The notes under the pieces were generated by a model. That model saw only the letters and a list, made by a program, of their open reading frames with translations. It was not told where the DNA came from and did not search any database. A program made the position numbers and the translations under genes. Below are positions 8,167-17,094 of a stretch of 64,000 nucleotides of DNA, piece after piece. Position 1 is the first letter of the stretch, and each line of letters begins with the position of its first letter. The DNA comes from Burkholderia pseudomultivorans (lineage in GTDB: Bacteria; Pseudomonadota; Gammaproteobacteria; Burkholderiales; Burkholderiaceae), in NCBI RefSeq assembly GCF_902499075.1, contig NZ_CABVPP010000037.1, positions 1 through 64,000 on the forward strand, given 5' to 3'.

Positions 8167-9608
8167 GAGCCTGTGTGAAAACGCACTGATCGCCTAAACT
8201 GAATCAACGCATTCAGATCGGGTGACTCATGAAGCGATTCGTTGAAGGCGATGACCGCAAGCAGGTCGCACTACTTCCCGAATGCGTCGATGATTACATC
8301 GGCCCGGACAATCCCGTCAGGATCATAGACGTGTTCGTCGATGAACTGAATCTTGCGGAACTCGGTTTCAACGGCGCTACGCCTGCACTCACGGGCCGCC
8401 CGTCGTACCACCCGGGCGTAATGCTCAAGGTCTATATCTACGGATATCTGAACCGTGTACCGTCGAGCCGGCGTCTTGAGCGCGAATGCCAGCGTAACGT
8501 CGAAATGATGTGGCTAACAGGACGGCTGGCACCGGACTTCAAGACGATCGCTGACTTCCGGCGCGATAACGGTGCGGCGATTCGTAACGTATGCCGGCGC
8601 TTTGTCGAACTATGCCGTGGACTGAAGCTGCTCTCCAGCGACATGGTGGCCATCGACGGCAGCAAGTTCAAGGCCGTGAACAGCCGCGACAGGAACTACA
8701 CAGCAGGCAAGATCGACAAGCGTCAGCAACAGATTGAGGAAAGCGTTCAGCGATACCTCGACGCGATTGATACCGCGGACCGGACGAGCCCGACAGGCTT
8801 CGATGTCAAGACCGTGCGCCTGTACGAGAAGATTGCCCTCCTGCGCCAGCAGATGCGTGAACTCGAGCAGATCCGCGAGCAACTGAAGACGCAACCGGAC
8901 AAACAGCTATCCCTTACCGATCCGGATTCCCGTTCCATGACCAGCGGCGGCAAAAGAACCGGAACGGTAGGCTACAACGTACAGGCCGCCGTGGACACGA
9001 AGCACCACCTGATCGTCGAACACGAGGTGACCAATGTCGGAGGCGATCATGGACAACTCAGCAGGATGGCCCTGGCAGCAAGGGAGGCGATGGGCAAGTC
9101 TGGACTGAAGGTGCTAGCCGATCGGGGCTACTTTAGCGGCCCTGATATCCGCGCGTGCGAACTGGCCGGCATCAAGGCGTATGTCCCCAAGCCACTCACG
9201 TCGGCCTCCAGGAAGAAAGGTCTCTTTACAAAACGCGACTTCATCTACATCGCCAAAGACGATGTCTATCGATGCCCAGCTGGTGAGCGTGCCGTTCATC
9301 GATTCACGACTGTTGAGCATGACATGAATCTGCGGGTGTACTGGCCCAGCGCCTGCCCGCGTTGCCATCTCAAGGAGCGCTGCTCGCCGAGTGACTATCG
9401 CCGCATCCGACGATGGGAGCACGAACATATACTGGAATCCATGCAGCGGCGGCTGGACCGCAAGCCAGACGCAATGACCATCCGCAGAAGTACTGTCGAG
9501 CACGTCTTCGGCACGCTCAAGCACTGGATGGGTGCCACACACTTCCTGACCCGCAAGCTTGGACCGGTGAGTACCGAAATGAGCCTTCAGGTGTTGGCTT
9601 ACAACCTC
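8167..9608 (+). mobile_element. IS1182-type insertion sequence, 3' end lost
   Basis: A transposase of the IS1182 family begins at 8229. Upstream, GAGCCTGTGTGAAAACGC at about 8167-8184 is the likely left terminal repeat. The right end is missing because an IS407-type copy begins at 9609 inside the last codons. The remainder of the element is not found downstream, so a deletion followed the insertion. The left boundary is approximate. Confidence 0.65.
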
Positions 9609-9611
9609 TGA
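8229..9611 (+). pseudogene. IS1182-family transposase, C-terminus cut by IS407-type insertion
   Basis: The product has 460 residues. The N-terminal DUF772 region (YHPGVMLKVYIYGYLNRVPSS), the DDE motif parts (MVAIDGSKFKAVN, VLADRGYFSG) and the C-terminal Cys cluster with HVFGTLKHWMGA are all present. The frame ends at LAYNL followed by TGA, where the stop comes from the IS407 terminus (TGACCT). Family members continue for roughly 10-20 residues after LAYNLKR. The catalytic core is complete, so the protein could still be made, but the element has lost its right end. Confidence 0.8.
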
Positions 9612-10218
9612 CCTGCCCCCTTCAATAGGGCCAATGGGCTTCTAGCAAAGTCCCTTTAAACCAGCTCCTGGAAAGCGGCAGGAGCATCCGCGGTTGCCCG
9701 ATGTTTCGCCGCAAACTCTGACGGCGCAAGGTAGTTCAGTGCACTGTGCGGCCGTTGCTCGTTGTAGTCCTGACGCCATGCCGCGATGACAGCCCGAGCG
9801 TGCGCGAGCGTCGTGAACCAGTGCTCGTTAAGGCATTCGTCGCGGAATTTGCCGTTGAACGATTCGATGTACGCATTCTGCGTTGGCTTGCCCGCCTGAA
9901 TCAACTTCAGAGTGACGCCGTTCGCATATGCCCACTGGTCAAGCGCGCGGCTCGTAAATTCGGGTCCCTGGTCTGTTCGCACCGCCTTGGGATAGCCACG
10001 GAAGCGAGCTGCACGGTCCAATGCTCCCGAGCGACATATAAACCTGAGATACCATGGTCGACGACGATGTCGACAGCCTCTTTCGTGAAATCGTCGACGA
10101 CGGTCAGGCACTTCACGCGCCGGCCGTTGGAAAGCGCATCCATCACGAAATCGATTGACCACACCTCGTTGGGTGCGCCTGGCAATGCCAGTTGCTCGCG
10201 CTCAATCATTACGCCGTG
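9609..10218 (-). mobile_element. Partial second IS407-type copy (left end and 3' part of orfB)
   Basis: Bases 9609-10218 repeat 1855-2464 with no difference that I noticed, including the orfB frameshift. The match stops abruptly after 10218 within orfB. The left end abuts the IS1182 transposase gene. Identity over about 610 bp means the two copies can recombine, looping out or inverting the 7.7 kb between them. Confidence 0.9.
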
Positions 10219-10368
10219 CCGACGTGCAACGGCCGACACCGATGCTCCCGGCTCCAATGTTTCCTGCACGATGGCGATTTTTTCTTGCGCCGTGCGCCGC
10301 CGACGGCGCTCCGGCTCGGTCAGAATTTCGATGCTTTCCACGTAATGACCAGGCTTACTGATAGGCAC
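9656..10368 (-). pseudogene. Chimeric transposase: IS2-type OrfA head fused to IS407-type OrfB
   Basis: The frame from 10368 begins with residues typical of IS2-type OrfA ([20 protein letters not shown], then [14 protein letters not shown]). Without a stop it then passes into IS407-type OrfB ([17 protein letters not shown]). The join is at the shared stretch CACGGCGTAATG around 10205-10220, where both parents encode R-H-G-V. The OrfB part then meets the same internal frameshift as the other copy (near 10022-10030) and ends at 9907 in this frame. The rest of OrfB continues to 9656 in another frame. The natural IS2-type start is probably the GTG of VESIEILTE, a few codons after 10368. No active enzyme is expected. 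Confidence 0.85.
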
Positions 10369-10426
10369 AAGACTATCCCTTATTTTAAGAGAGTCCTCGT
10401 GTCCTCAGATACGTGGGGCCGCTCCA
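10219..10426 (-). mobile_element. Left end of an IS2-type (IS3 family) element
   Basis: Read on the minus strand, the fragment starts TGGAGCGGCCCC at 10426. It has a TTAAAATAAGGGATAGTCTT segment close to the corresponding part of E. coli IS2, then the start of OrfA. From memory the terminal layout of IS2 is very similar (TAGACTGGCCCC, then TTAAATAAGTGATAGTCTT). Only the first 50 or so OrfA codons remain before the fusion at 10218. Confidence 0.75.
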
Positions 10427-10436
10427 ATAGCAGATT

Positions 10437-10478
10437 AAAAGCCACGGCGGAAAATACATCTATATTCCCCGTCGTGGC
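10437..10478 (-). terminator. Rho-independent terminator of the Gp2-like gene
   Basis: On the minus strand GCCACGACGGGGAATA pairs (with G-U pairs) to TATTTTCCGCCGTGGC and is followed directly by TTTTAAT. It lies about 75 bases after the stop of the minus-strand Gp2-like gene at 10552. Placed between that gene and the IS2 end, it marks the left limit of the integrated element. Confidence 0.75.
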
Positions 10479-10551
10479 CGATGCTTCATGTCGTTCTCGC
10501 TCGATCTAGTCACTCTGACCAATATCGAACTTAGTTGCATTTACATCCACC

Positions 10552-11697
10552 TCATCGGACAGTACATACACGGGACAAGTCGCTACTCGTCTCGTTCATT
10601 TCAGCCTCAACACGCGGACGTCCCGTCTTCCCTTTCTTCGGCACCTGGCCCATGTCGAACGTTCGGATACGATTGGCACTCTTGAGCATCAGGTACTGCT
10701 CCGACTTGGCGAGATACACGAGGTTCTTACGCAGCGCTTCTCGCTTCTTCGTGTCCTTCCAGTCGATCTGCCCCACACCAACACCGTGGCCGCGCTTCTC
10801 ATAGCTTCTCTTCAACCACGCGGCATTGCTGTTCCAGTAATCGCCCTTGCCTTCAGTGACTACGTTCACCCAATACTCACTGATCTGCTTGGCAATATGC
10901 TCGTCGTGGTTGTGCTCTGCCGAGTAGAACAAGATCACATGCAAATGCAAGCCCGTGTCCTCGCCTTGTTCGATAGCCCATACGTAGTTCGCAATACCTG
11001 ACATCAACGTATTAAACCGACGAGCGGCGAAGAAGCGGTCACGATGCTGCTGGATCACTTCCGGCGTAATCCAGCGACGAAACTGAGGTTTGTAGCGCAA
11101 CGTCAATGACAGCACCAACCAACGCGATCTACCCGTCTCCTTCGAGAACATGGCCTCCTCCAACGCGAGTACATTTGTCTTATTCTTCCTTGCGTTTGCC
11201 TCTCTTAGTCGTTCACGCTCCTTGAATGCACGCGACTGGCAACGCTCACGAATCTGCTCGATCAGGATATTGAACGCATCCATGCATCGCATGCCATCAG
11301 TTCGAATCACTTCATCAGGCTGACCGAGTGCAAACGGATACTGATGACCAATCAGTCCAAGCTCCTTGCAGACATCGTAGAACACCTCTACTCTTGCCGA
11401 GTAGTGATAGACGTCTGAATAACGTTTCAGCCAGTCGTTCATGAACCGGTAATAGCGCTTTCCTAGAAAGAGTTCGCGAATCACTCGCACTCGACTGTAG
11501 CGCGTGATTTCATCAACGAACCCACCCCATCCCTTCTCAACAGCCTTAACAAACTTCTCTATCTCGAACAGGTGTCGTGACGCGTAGCCCTTGTGAATGA
11601 AGACTCGCCTCTCGCCATCTATGTCAGTTTCCTCGATGTTCGTACGCTCATCAAGACGAGCAATTACCTCCAATGCCTCCTGGTCCTCAGTTTCCAT
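10552..11697 (-). CDS. Inovirus Gp2 / YfjJ-like replication protein
   Basis: This 381-residue protein has the C-terminal half of the YagK/YfjJ (inovirus Gp2-type) family. It shows a conserved HUH-like motif GLHLHVILFY with H251 and H253, and a downstream helix NLVYLAKSEQYLMLKS with candidate nucleophile tyrosines Y328 and Y335. HUH enzymes nick DNA at an origin and start rolling-circle replication. Relatives sit in cryptic prophages, filamentous phages and satellites. The start is taken as ATG 11697. The Shine-Dalgarno is weak. A terminator follows. The AT-rich 1.5 kb upstream, with a complex dyad at 12644-12675, is a plausible origin. Nicking activity is inferred from the motif only. Confidence 0.75.
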   Translation of the reverse strand: METEDQEALEVIARLDERTNIEETDIDGERRVFIHKGYASRHLFEIEKFVKAVEKGWGGFVDEITRYSRVRVIRELFLGKRYYRFMNDWLKRYSDVYHYSARVEVFYDVCKELGLIGHQYPFALGQPDEVIRTDGMRCMDAFNILIEQIRERCQSRAFKERERLREANARKNKTNVLALEEAMFSKETGRSRWLVLSLTLRYKPQFRRWITPEVIQQHRDRFFAARRFNTLMSGIANYVWAIEQGEDTGLHLHVILFYSAEHNHDEHIAKQISEYWVNVVTEGKGDYWNSNAAWLKRSYEKRGHGVGVGQIDWKDTKKREALRKNLVYLAKSEQYLMLKSANRIRTFDMGQVPKKGKTGRPRVEAEMNETSSDLSRVCTVR

Positions 11698-13193
11698 GAC
11701 CTGATAATGGTATGTCGTTACAGCATGGCAACGTTGTTGATGCCGAGTCTCTTGATCTCACGTATAGCTGAACTGCCTGCAAGCCATGTCAGCCAATAAT
11801 GAGTACGAGACCGTCCTTTCGCTTTCGATTGACCGTAGCAACGATCATTGTGGATTGATCTTCTCTCCTCCTTGATACAAATAGGGTATGACATTGACTT
11901 GTCACTCATCCCTCTCACCCATGAATACAAGGCCACATCGTCTCGACCACTGATACACTTGGCTCTAACGAGAGCAACATTTTGCCTTTAGTATTACATT
12001 GAATTCAACAGGCTGGAATTTCCTATCGCTTATTATCCTTTGGCATTCCATATGAAGCAATATCCAAGCATCGCTCAATCACGCGTTAATCACGGAAATT
12101 CGATCATCGACAACCAAGAGAAGCGCGGTTATTCATGACGCCCCTCATATACATACATACGCACGCAGTAGAGAGGCATAAGTAAAGCAGCACAACCATC
12201 GGCTTCCGGTAGATACGGTCCATTCAGGCAGATTCAGACCAACCGCGTGCACGGGCACACGGAGGACATCACCAGCCAAACGATGCGTTGCATTGGCCCG
12301 ACAGTGAGGAATCAGGCCAATGTCAAACGCATCCAAGCTCATGTGCAGCCGAAGTACATCGTCGCCACGACTCAAACGAGCATCTACTGCGCGCACTACC
12401 GACGACCAGGTCAGCAATTTCCTATTCGACGTTGTCGCACTTCCGCAAACCTCAGCATCAATTCGACGATTTCTCAGCAGAAGCGACCATCGACATGAAA
12501 GGCAACAGCCGGTCGACGGACCACGGCCCCTCGGGCTTAGCGAGATCCTTGCCCGGAATCGGATGTCGTCGCATCCTCATGCCAGCCGTCCGAAGACACA
12601 ACACTGAAATCTAACAGTGCGTCACCATATTGCCTCAAGACCATGCGATTTTTGCGACTAGTCGCATGAATCGCACTAATTCCGACGGTCTGCCGAAAAT
12701 TCCTGCGCAGCAGGTATTGCGATGCCAGCCTGCTTCAACCTCTGCTGACCAATCCCGATGTGGCTCCACTGATCCCAATCCATCGACACGCTCAGTCCAT
12801 GACGATTTTCACCGCAGCGTGTTGATGCGACATCCGTTGGCTTTGATTTGATTCGAGCCGGATTTCGTACACGCAATGGTACTGCGTGGTGCTGACTTGC
12901 CTCACTCACACCCATCTTTAGCCTGGCATCGGTCGGTACAGCCCGCAAACAAAGCTGATGCAAAGCGGCACCCGCGCGCCCCGCTTCGCATTTCGATTGC
13001 CTTTCTCGGCGTGATCTGGCCGTGGCTCTTGCAACACACTGATTTCGAGATTGACTACAACGGCATCGATCCGCATCGCAATCTCACTGGCGGTTCCAAT
13101 ATCTCCCGGTGGCGAGCACCGTCGACGACTACGATGCGCCGCTCCCCTGGTAGATGCCGGCCGACCTGCGCTGATCCGCTTCCTTACCGCACC
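11698..13193. other. 1.5-kb intergenic region of the integrated element
   Basis: No frame here has a good ribosome site together with recognisable content. The first 450 bases are markedly AT-rich. Short open frames exist (for example 11718-11936 and 12145-12417, minus strand) but I cannot support them. The region contains the four-pentamer dyad at 12644-12675. Because it separates the replication-type genes, it is the best place for a replication origin or packaging/control sequences. It could also contain untranslated RNA or genes of families I do not know. Confidence 0.45.
12644..12675. repeat. Dyad of four 5-bp half sites with 9-bp period
   Basis: TGCGA (12644-12648), TGCGA (12653-12657), TCGCA (12662-12666) and TCGCA (12671-12675) are separated by exactly four bases each time. 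The whole 32 bp is symmetrical about CTAG at 12658-12661. The central 14 bp TGCGACTAGTCGCA is a perfect palindrome. Such spacing suggests two dimers, or a tetramer, of a DNA-binding protein, or a foldable origin hairpin. It does not match the dif/XerCD consensus as I know it. Confidence 0.6.
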
Positions 13194-14663
13194 TCAAACG
13201 TCCCACCGGTTTGCTCTGTAGGAGGTCGTTAGCGAATCGCACATAGTGAAATTGAATTGGATGTAGCGCTTGCGTTTCGCATCGACCACGATCCACACGC
13301 GGTTCATAGCGCACAGATAATCGAGCGCAGCATCGAGTCGCTGTCGAGGTCGCAACGGGCCATTCCGGAGCACTGCATTCTTTGGTGCTGCCGTGAAGCC
13401 ACGGCACCTGTACTGGGAATGCAGGTAATTTTCAAGCGTCTGCGCATCGGTCTGAATCTGCGACACCACGCTCTGCGGTGAAAAGATGCGCTTGAACTCA
13501 TGCAGGTGCCATTCAACAATTGCGTTTGCACGGTTCAACGAATCAACCGAGATCTTCCCTTCCTGCCTGGAAAACACGTGTAGCAGCGCGGCAATGCGCC
13601 CTGTAATCTCCAACGCCTTCGACCCGAAGTCCTTGATGTCGTGCATGTATGCGTTGGGTTGCAGCATCTGTTCGATATGATTCGCGATCACGATCCAGCG
13701 AGCCACAGCGTCGTCCGAAAACTCCAACGTCGTGCGTGCCACCTCACCGGCGTCGACACGCCGCCCGAATTCGTCGAGCAGCTCGTGCATACGCTCGTGG
13801 AATTTCGGCAAATGGATCCATTCATCGTTGAGACTGTACGTAAAGCGCACTCCCTGAGTCGAAACTGGGCAACCGATTAGATAACGCGCCAAATGCCCTG
13901 AACCCCGCATGACGTCACCCCGTCGGTCGACCATTTCCTTGAACACCTTGGGCTGGACCATGTACGAAACCGATACACGTGGATTGCGCACCACGACACT
14001 GACGCCATCGCGGCGGTCCAACGTCAACATCGGCGCACCGTCCCATGCCTTGTTAAGCACCCCCGTTTGATTCAACGCGCCGCCTTTGATGATGACCTCC
14101 CCCTCGTCCGAGACGAATGCAATCGATTCACCGTCGCCCTCGAGAGCGTCCATCAGTGCCCGTTCGGTCACGTTCTGTCGCATGATACGGCGCGCCCGAG
14201 GCTTGATCGGCTTACGCGCATTGTGGTCGGACAGTTGAATACGCGGTTCTTCGATCGACTCGCCCTCCTGCGTCAGCTTCGTGATCCGTCGATGAAGACC
14301 CGCCCCCTCCGACTTCCAGATGCGGTGCTCCTGTTCGTACTTTGCAAGATCGTCCTTGTACTTCTTCATACGACTTGTATCGAACTCGTAGAGCGGTTTC
14401 GCGACCAAATTGTGCACGCGTGTTTTGCGCTCACCGGACTCCGCCACTACGAGTAAATTCAAGGACAGCGGGCGTACCTGTCCTGTTGGCAACCGCACCT
14501 CGTAAATGCCTTGTGCTGAGACCGCCATGTCTGTCAGAAACTCCATGGCGATCAAAGCGTCCGGTGCCTGCGTATTTGTCCAAACTTCGTTGATCGCATC
14601 CCTGATGATCAGGTAAAACGCATCAATCGGATACCGCCGCGGCGACGTAAGATCAAAACTCAT
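13194..14663 (-). CDS. DUF3987 (YfjI-like) protein
   Basis: This 489-residue protein has the DUF3987 layout: an N-terminal helical part with a Walker-A-like AESGERKT at residues 75-81, then a central KWDGAP-type core (VLNKAWDGAPMLTLDRRDG) and the RVSVSYMVQPKVF segment. Members occur in satellites, plasmids and cryptic prophages next to primases or replication proteins. They are thought to act in replication, though the biochemistry is poorly established. Its ATG (14663) overlaps the stop of a 39-codon ORF, suggesting coupled translation. The Walker loop has ER in place of the usual GK (GERKT instead of GxGKT), which is how this family often looks. ATP binding should not be assumed. Confidence 0.8.
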   Translation of the reverse strand: MSFDLTSPRRYPIDAFYLIIRDAINEVWTNTQAPDALIAMEFLTDMAVSAQGIYEVRLPTGQVRPLSLNLLVVAESGERKTRVHNLVAKPLYEFDTSRMKKYKDDLAKYEQEHRIWKSEGAGLHRRITKLTQEGESIEEPRIQLSDHNARKPIKPRARRIMRQNVTERALMDALEGDGESIAFVSDEGEVIIKGGALNQTGVLNKAWDGAPMLTLDRRDGVSVVVRNPRVSVSYMVQPKVFKEMVDRRGDVMRGSGHLARYLIGCPVSTQGVRFTYSLNDEWIHLPKFHERMHELLDEFGRRVDAGEVARTTLEFSDDAVARWIVIANHIEQMLQPNAYMHDIKDFGSKALEITGRIAALLHVFSRQEGKISVDSLNRANAIVEWHLHEFKRIFSPQSVVSQIQTDAQTLENYLHSQYRCRGFTAAPKNAVLRNGPLRPRQRLDAALDYLCAMNRVWIVVDAKRKRYIQFNFTMCDSLTTSYRANRWDV

Positions 14664-14779
14664 ACGACCTCCGGCGTGTTCGTCACGTGATTGCCTTGGC
14701 TGCCACTCGCCAGGCGTTCTTGGCGTAGCCCATGCGACAGGGCAGCGACGCTCAGCATGGGAAGTTTCGTTTTTTTCAT
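14660..14779 (-). CDS. 39-residue small ORF coupled to the DUF3987 gene
   Basis: ATG at 14779 (MKKTKLPMLSVAALSHGL and so on) has AGGA six bases upstream. Its TGA overlaps the ATG of the DUF3987 gene as ATGA (14663-14660). The product is short and basic at the start, with no family I recognise. Stop-start overlap plus correct Shine-Dalgarno spacing make it more likely than chance. An alternative in-frame ATG lies at 14785. Confidence 0.45.
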   Translation of the reverse strand: MKKTKLPMLSVAALSHGLRQERLASGSQGNHVTNTPEVV

Positions 14780-14886
14780 CTGCATTCCTAAATTCTACGA
14801 TTTGAAATCTTCTAAACTTATGTCGATCTTATCTACACCACTGATGACCGAACATGATTCCGGCCCGGCCGGCCTTACACTGACGT

Positions 14887-15234
14887 TTACGTGGTCGCGT
14901 TTGTTTGCGAACCTTCGTCATTGACATGCGGGAGATTCGAACCGCAGCGCTCGCAGCGCACACGCTCTCCGGTTTCCTTGCGCTGCTTGCGTTCAGCTTC
15001 CAGCAGCGAACGGAAACCTCCCATGGAGAGCCGCAATCCCGATTTCTCCAATTCTTCGACAATTTGCTTCTGTGGAACTTCGCGCCCGATGGCGCGCTCG
15101 ATGGCCAGATACGCCTTCTCGAACAGTAGAACCTTTTGCTGTTGTTTGCTGGGCTGCAAAGCGTCGAGCGATTCGACGAGGCGCTGCGCATCGGAGGATG
15201 TGCTGGGGAGTTTATTGTCGTCGTTCGTATTCAT
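14887..15234 (-). CDS. Small helical protein with C-terminal CxxC motif
   Basis: This 115-residue protein starts at ATG 15234 (MNTNDDNKLP). The middle contains a likely HTH (EVPQKQIVEELEKSGLRLSM) with GGFRSLLEAERKQRK after it. The end has CERCGSN, half of a possible zinc ribbon. Proteins of this shape are common in satellite-like islands, sometimes under the misleading name MobC-like. Its place between the AlpA-like gene and the DUF3987 gene suggests a regulatory or replication-accessory role, but the function is unknown. Confidence 0.6.
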   Translation of the reverse strand: MNTNDDNKLPSTSSDAQRLVESLDALQPSKQQQKVLLFEKAYLAIERAIGREVPQKQIVEELEKSGLRLSMGGFRSLLEAERKQRKETGERVRCERCGSNLPHVNDEGSQTNATT

Positions 15235-15297
15235 TCTTAACCTTGATTGAATAGTTCGCGGCCTGACGCCGCAATATAGGCTCCAAAATCGAAACAC

Positions 15298-15510
15298 CTA
15301 TGCTTGGCGATTGATCAGCTGCGCGAGCGCGTCGGCCGGCCAGAGCAGACGGCGGTTCGGCAATTTGACGGGGCGGAGTTCGAAGTAGCTCCCGGTCTGT
15401 GCGTAGCGCTTGCGGATCGATTGCGCGCTCAGGGAAAGCGCCGTTGCCAGTTCTTCGGTCGTCAGAAACGTGCGACCACCGAACGTTATTACTTGGTGGA
15501 TGTTGCCCAT
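15298..15510 (-). CDS. AlpA/excisionase-like DNA-binding protein
   Basis: The protein has 70 residues. The start at ATG 15510 has a strong GGAGG site. The protein is a single winged-HTH of the MerR/AlpA/excisionase type (FLTTEELATALSLSAQSIRKRYAQTG, then RRLLWPADALAQLI). In P4-like and related elements such proteins activate integrase or act as recombination directionality factors. Transcription is in the same direction as the integrase, but the gene lies downstream of it, so control would act in trans on the integrase promoter near 18470. Confidence 0.72.
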   Translation of the reverse strand: MGNIHQVITFGGRTFLTTEELATALSLSAQSIRKRYAQTGSYFELRPVKLPNRRLLWPADALAQLINRQA

Positions 15511-16125
15511 ATCGCCTCCTGTAGTGATGAGCGTTGACGTACACACCGTACAAATCCCCACCTTTCTTCGAGGATCAACGTCGCGATGTGGATCGTAGTT
15601 TCGCTCGATATAGGAACATCCCCTCTTACCATGGGAGGTTCCACCTAGCATTGGCGCGAGTTCACGTGGTTCAGGACGGGAAGTGGTTGTGAAGTTCGGC
15701 GTGAAGTTCGGATAGTTCGCACGGGCCGCGGAGCATAGCGGCGGTGGAAGATTCTCTGGATATACGGGTGCAGAGTTGCACAACTGGGGCAAGGCCGACA
15801 CGGCGCGCAAGTCGAATCGCGCTGACGTAAAGGTGTCGCCCGAACAGATGGGGATTGCTCGGCTTCGAGCAGAACTGGTGCGGGTGAAGATCAAGCCACG
15901 ACGTAGATCGCGAAGGCGTCAGCACGGATCGCACGAAACTGGTACGCCGCGCAGCGAGCGGCATAATGGCTCAGCTACTGGATTGGATACGAAAATGGCG
16001 GGCGTCCTCAGCGACCAGACTTTACGCTGGGACGGGCGCTGAGGACATCAGCGCCCGGCGATAGACTATGGCCGGGAGGATGAATCCGATCAAGCAGGAA
16101 GCATGGGCGCGACACCGACCAAAAC
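15511..16125. other. 615-bp gene-poor stretch upstream of the AlpA-like gene
   Basis: No supported gene. This is the probable promoter and control region for the AlpA-like, CxxC and DUF3987 genes on the minus strand. A direct repeat GTGAAGTTCGG occurs at 15689-15699 and 15701-15711 (12-bp period). Confidence 0.45.
15689..15711. repeat. Tandem direct repeat, possible operator
   Basis: GTGAAGTTCGG occurs at 15689-15699 and again at 15701-15711, a 12-bp period, followed by GATAGTTCG as a partial third copy. It lies about 180 bases upstream of the AlpA-like start. It could bind a regulator of the element or be an iteron remnant. Confidence 0.35.
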
Positions 16126-17067
16126 TCAACCAATAAATCCTGACCGATTGCGCAGACGATCGGATTCCTTTTCCCAATCCGACCGCCACGCCTCGAGGTC
16201 TTGTTTCTTAAGAAAGATCTCGTCCAATTCGCGAAGCCGACGCTTTCGAACCGTGTGCAGCCAGCTTGCAACCGCGACAGGGTTCCAATGCGCCTCAACG
16301 CCTTGAGCGGGCTTCTTCTCTATACGCGCAGACTCTTTTAGCCCTTGAGGCGGGTTGGAAAAGGTTCTGTTCCATTTGCGTTGCTCCTCCTCCGACAGCG
16401 TTTTTTTTGCGAATAGATTGACGATGACTCTGGTTTGAATGCCTTTCCACGGTTGACCATCCGCAGCACCCGACATGCTGCCGTCACGAGACGAAGTATC
16501 CGATTCGGTCCCTGGCTGGGGAACAGCATCAACCGCCTGAGGCAACATGCTGCTATCGCCAGCCGAAGTATCTGCTTTGGTCCGTGACCGCGGCTTAGGA
16601 GCAGAGTCCCAAGGTCCTTCGGTAGCACGCCCCGGTCTCTGATACCCCCACTCGTCGGCCGAAAATAGCCCGGCATATGTGCTATAAAGGTGCCCGATCG
16701 CCTCGCGATCGCCGTATTGCGATGGATCGAGCCGCTTGTAGAGATCCGGTGCAAATTGGTTCACGGACGCCAGAAATTCACTTATATCAACGTTCTTGAA
16801 CCTGCACCAAGCAAGAAAAAGGGGCGGCTGAACTAGACCGGATGACATTAGATGACTCTTCCAGTACGCAAAAAGCCGAAGCGCATCGCGGACCCGCCTG
16901 GATAGGAAACTCAATGTATCCCATTCGGCCAACAGTTCCTTGTCGGGAACATCTATTGGCTTGACGCCATAAACAAGGCACGCAGCGGCCAATGGCGTCC
17001 ATTCCCTTTTGTTCAACCACTGAACCACTGTTTCTTCGTCAAGGTGTTCGCTAATGATTCTGGCCAT
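16126..17067 (-). CDS. Conserved element protein of unknown function next to the integrase
   Basis: This 313-residue protein starts at ATG 17067, 27 bases after the integrase stop, so the two are probably co-transcribed. The N-terminal half (about 1-140, with REWTPLAAACLVYGVKP and FLAWCRFKNVD) looks folded and helical. Residues about 150-210 are a low-complexity linker with two similar Ser/Asp stretches (KADTSAGDSSM, ESDTSSRDGSM). The C-terminus is basic and helical (WLHTVRKRRLRELDEIFLKK). Proteins with this layout are seen beside DUF4102 integrases in islands of Burkholderia and relatives, but I know no function. Confidence 0.65.
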   Translation of the reverse strand: MARIISEHLDEETVVQWLNKREWTPLAAACLVYGVKPIDVPDKELLAEWDTLSFLSRRVRDALRLFAYWKSHLMSSGLVQPPLFLAWCRFKNVDISEFLASVNQFAPDLYKRLDPSQYGDREAIGHLYSTYAGLFSADEWGYQRPGRATEGPWDSAPKPRSRTKADTSAGDSSMLPQAVDAVPQPGTESDTSSRDGSMSGAADGQPWKGIQTRVIVNLFAKKTLSEEEQRKWNRTFSNPPQGLKESARIEKKPAQGVEAHWNPVAVASWLHTVRKRRLRELDEIFLKKQDLEAWRSDWEKESDRLRNRSGFIG

Positions 17068-17094
17068 TTTCGCTCGCCCCGCGTTGTTCGGGGA

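Noticed and set aside
11718-11936. Minus-strand 72-codon ORF upstream of the Gp2-like gene
   Set aside because: No clear ribosome site and no resemblance to AlpA or phage proteins on inspection.
12145-12417. Minus-strand 90-codon ORF in the element's intergenic region
   Set aside because: It would start at TTG, has no convincing ribosome site, and no recognisable content.
12644-12675. dif/XerCD recombination site for an inovirus-like element
   Set aside because: The symmetry is perfect and GC-flanked, unlike the asymmetric dif arms. The element also encodes its own tyrosine integrase.
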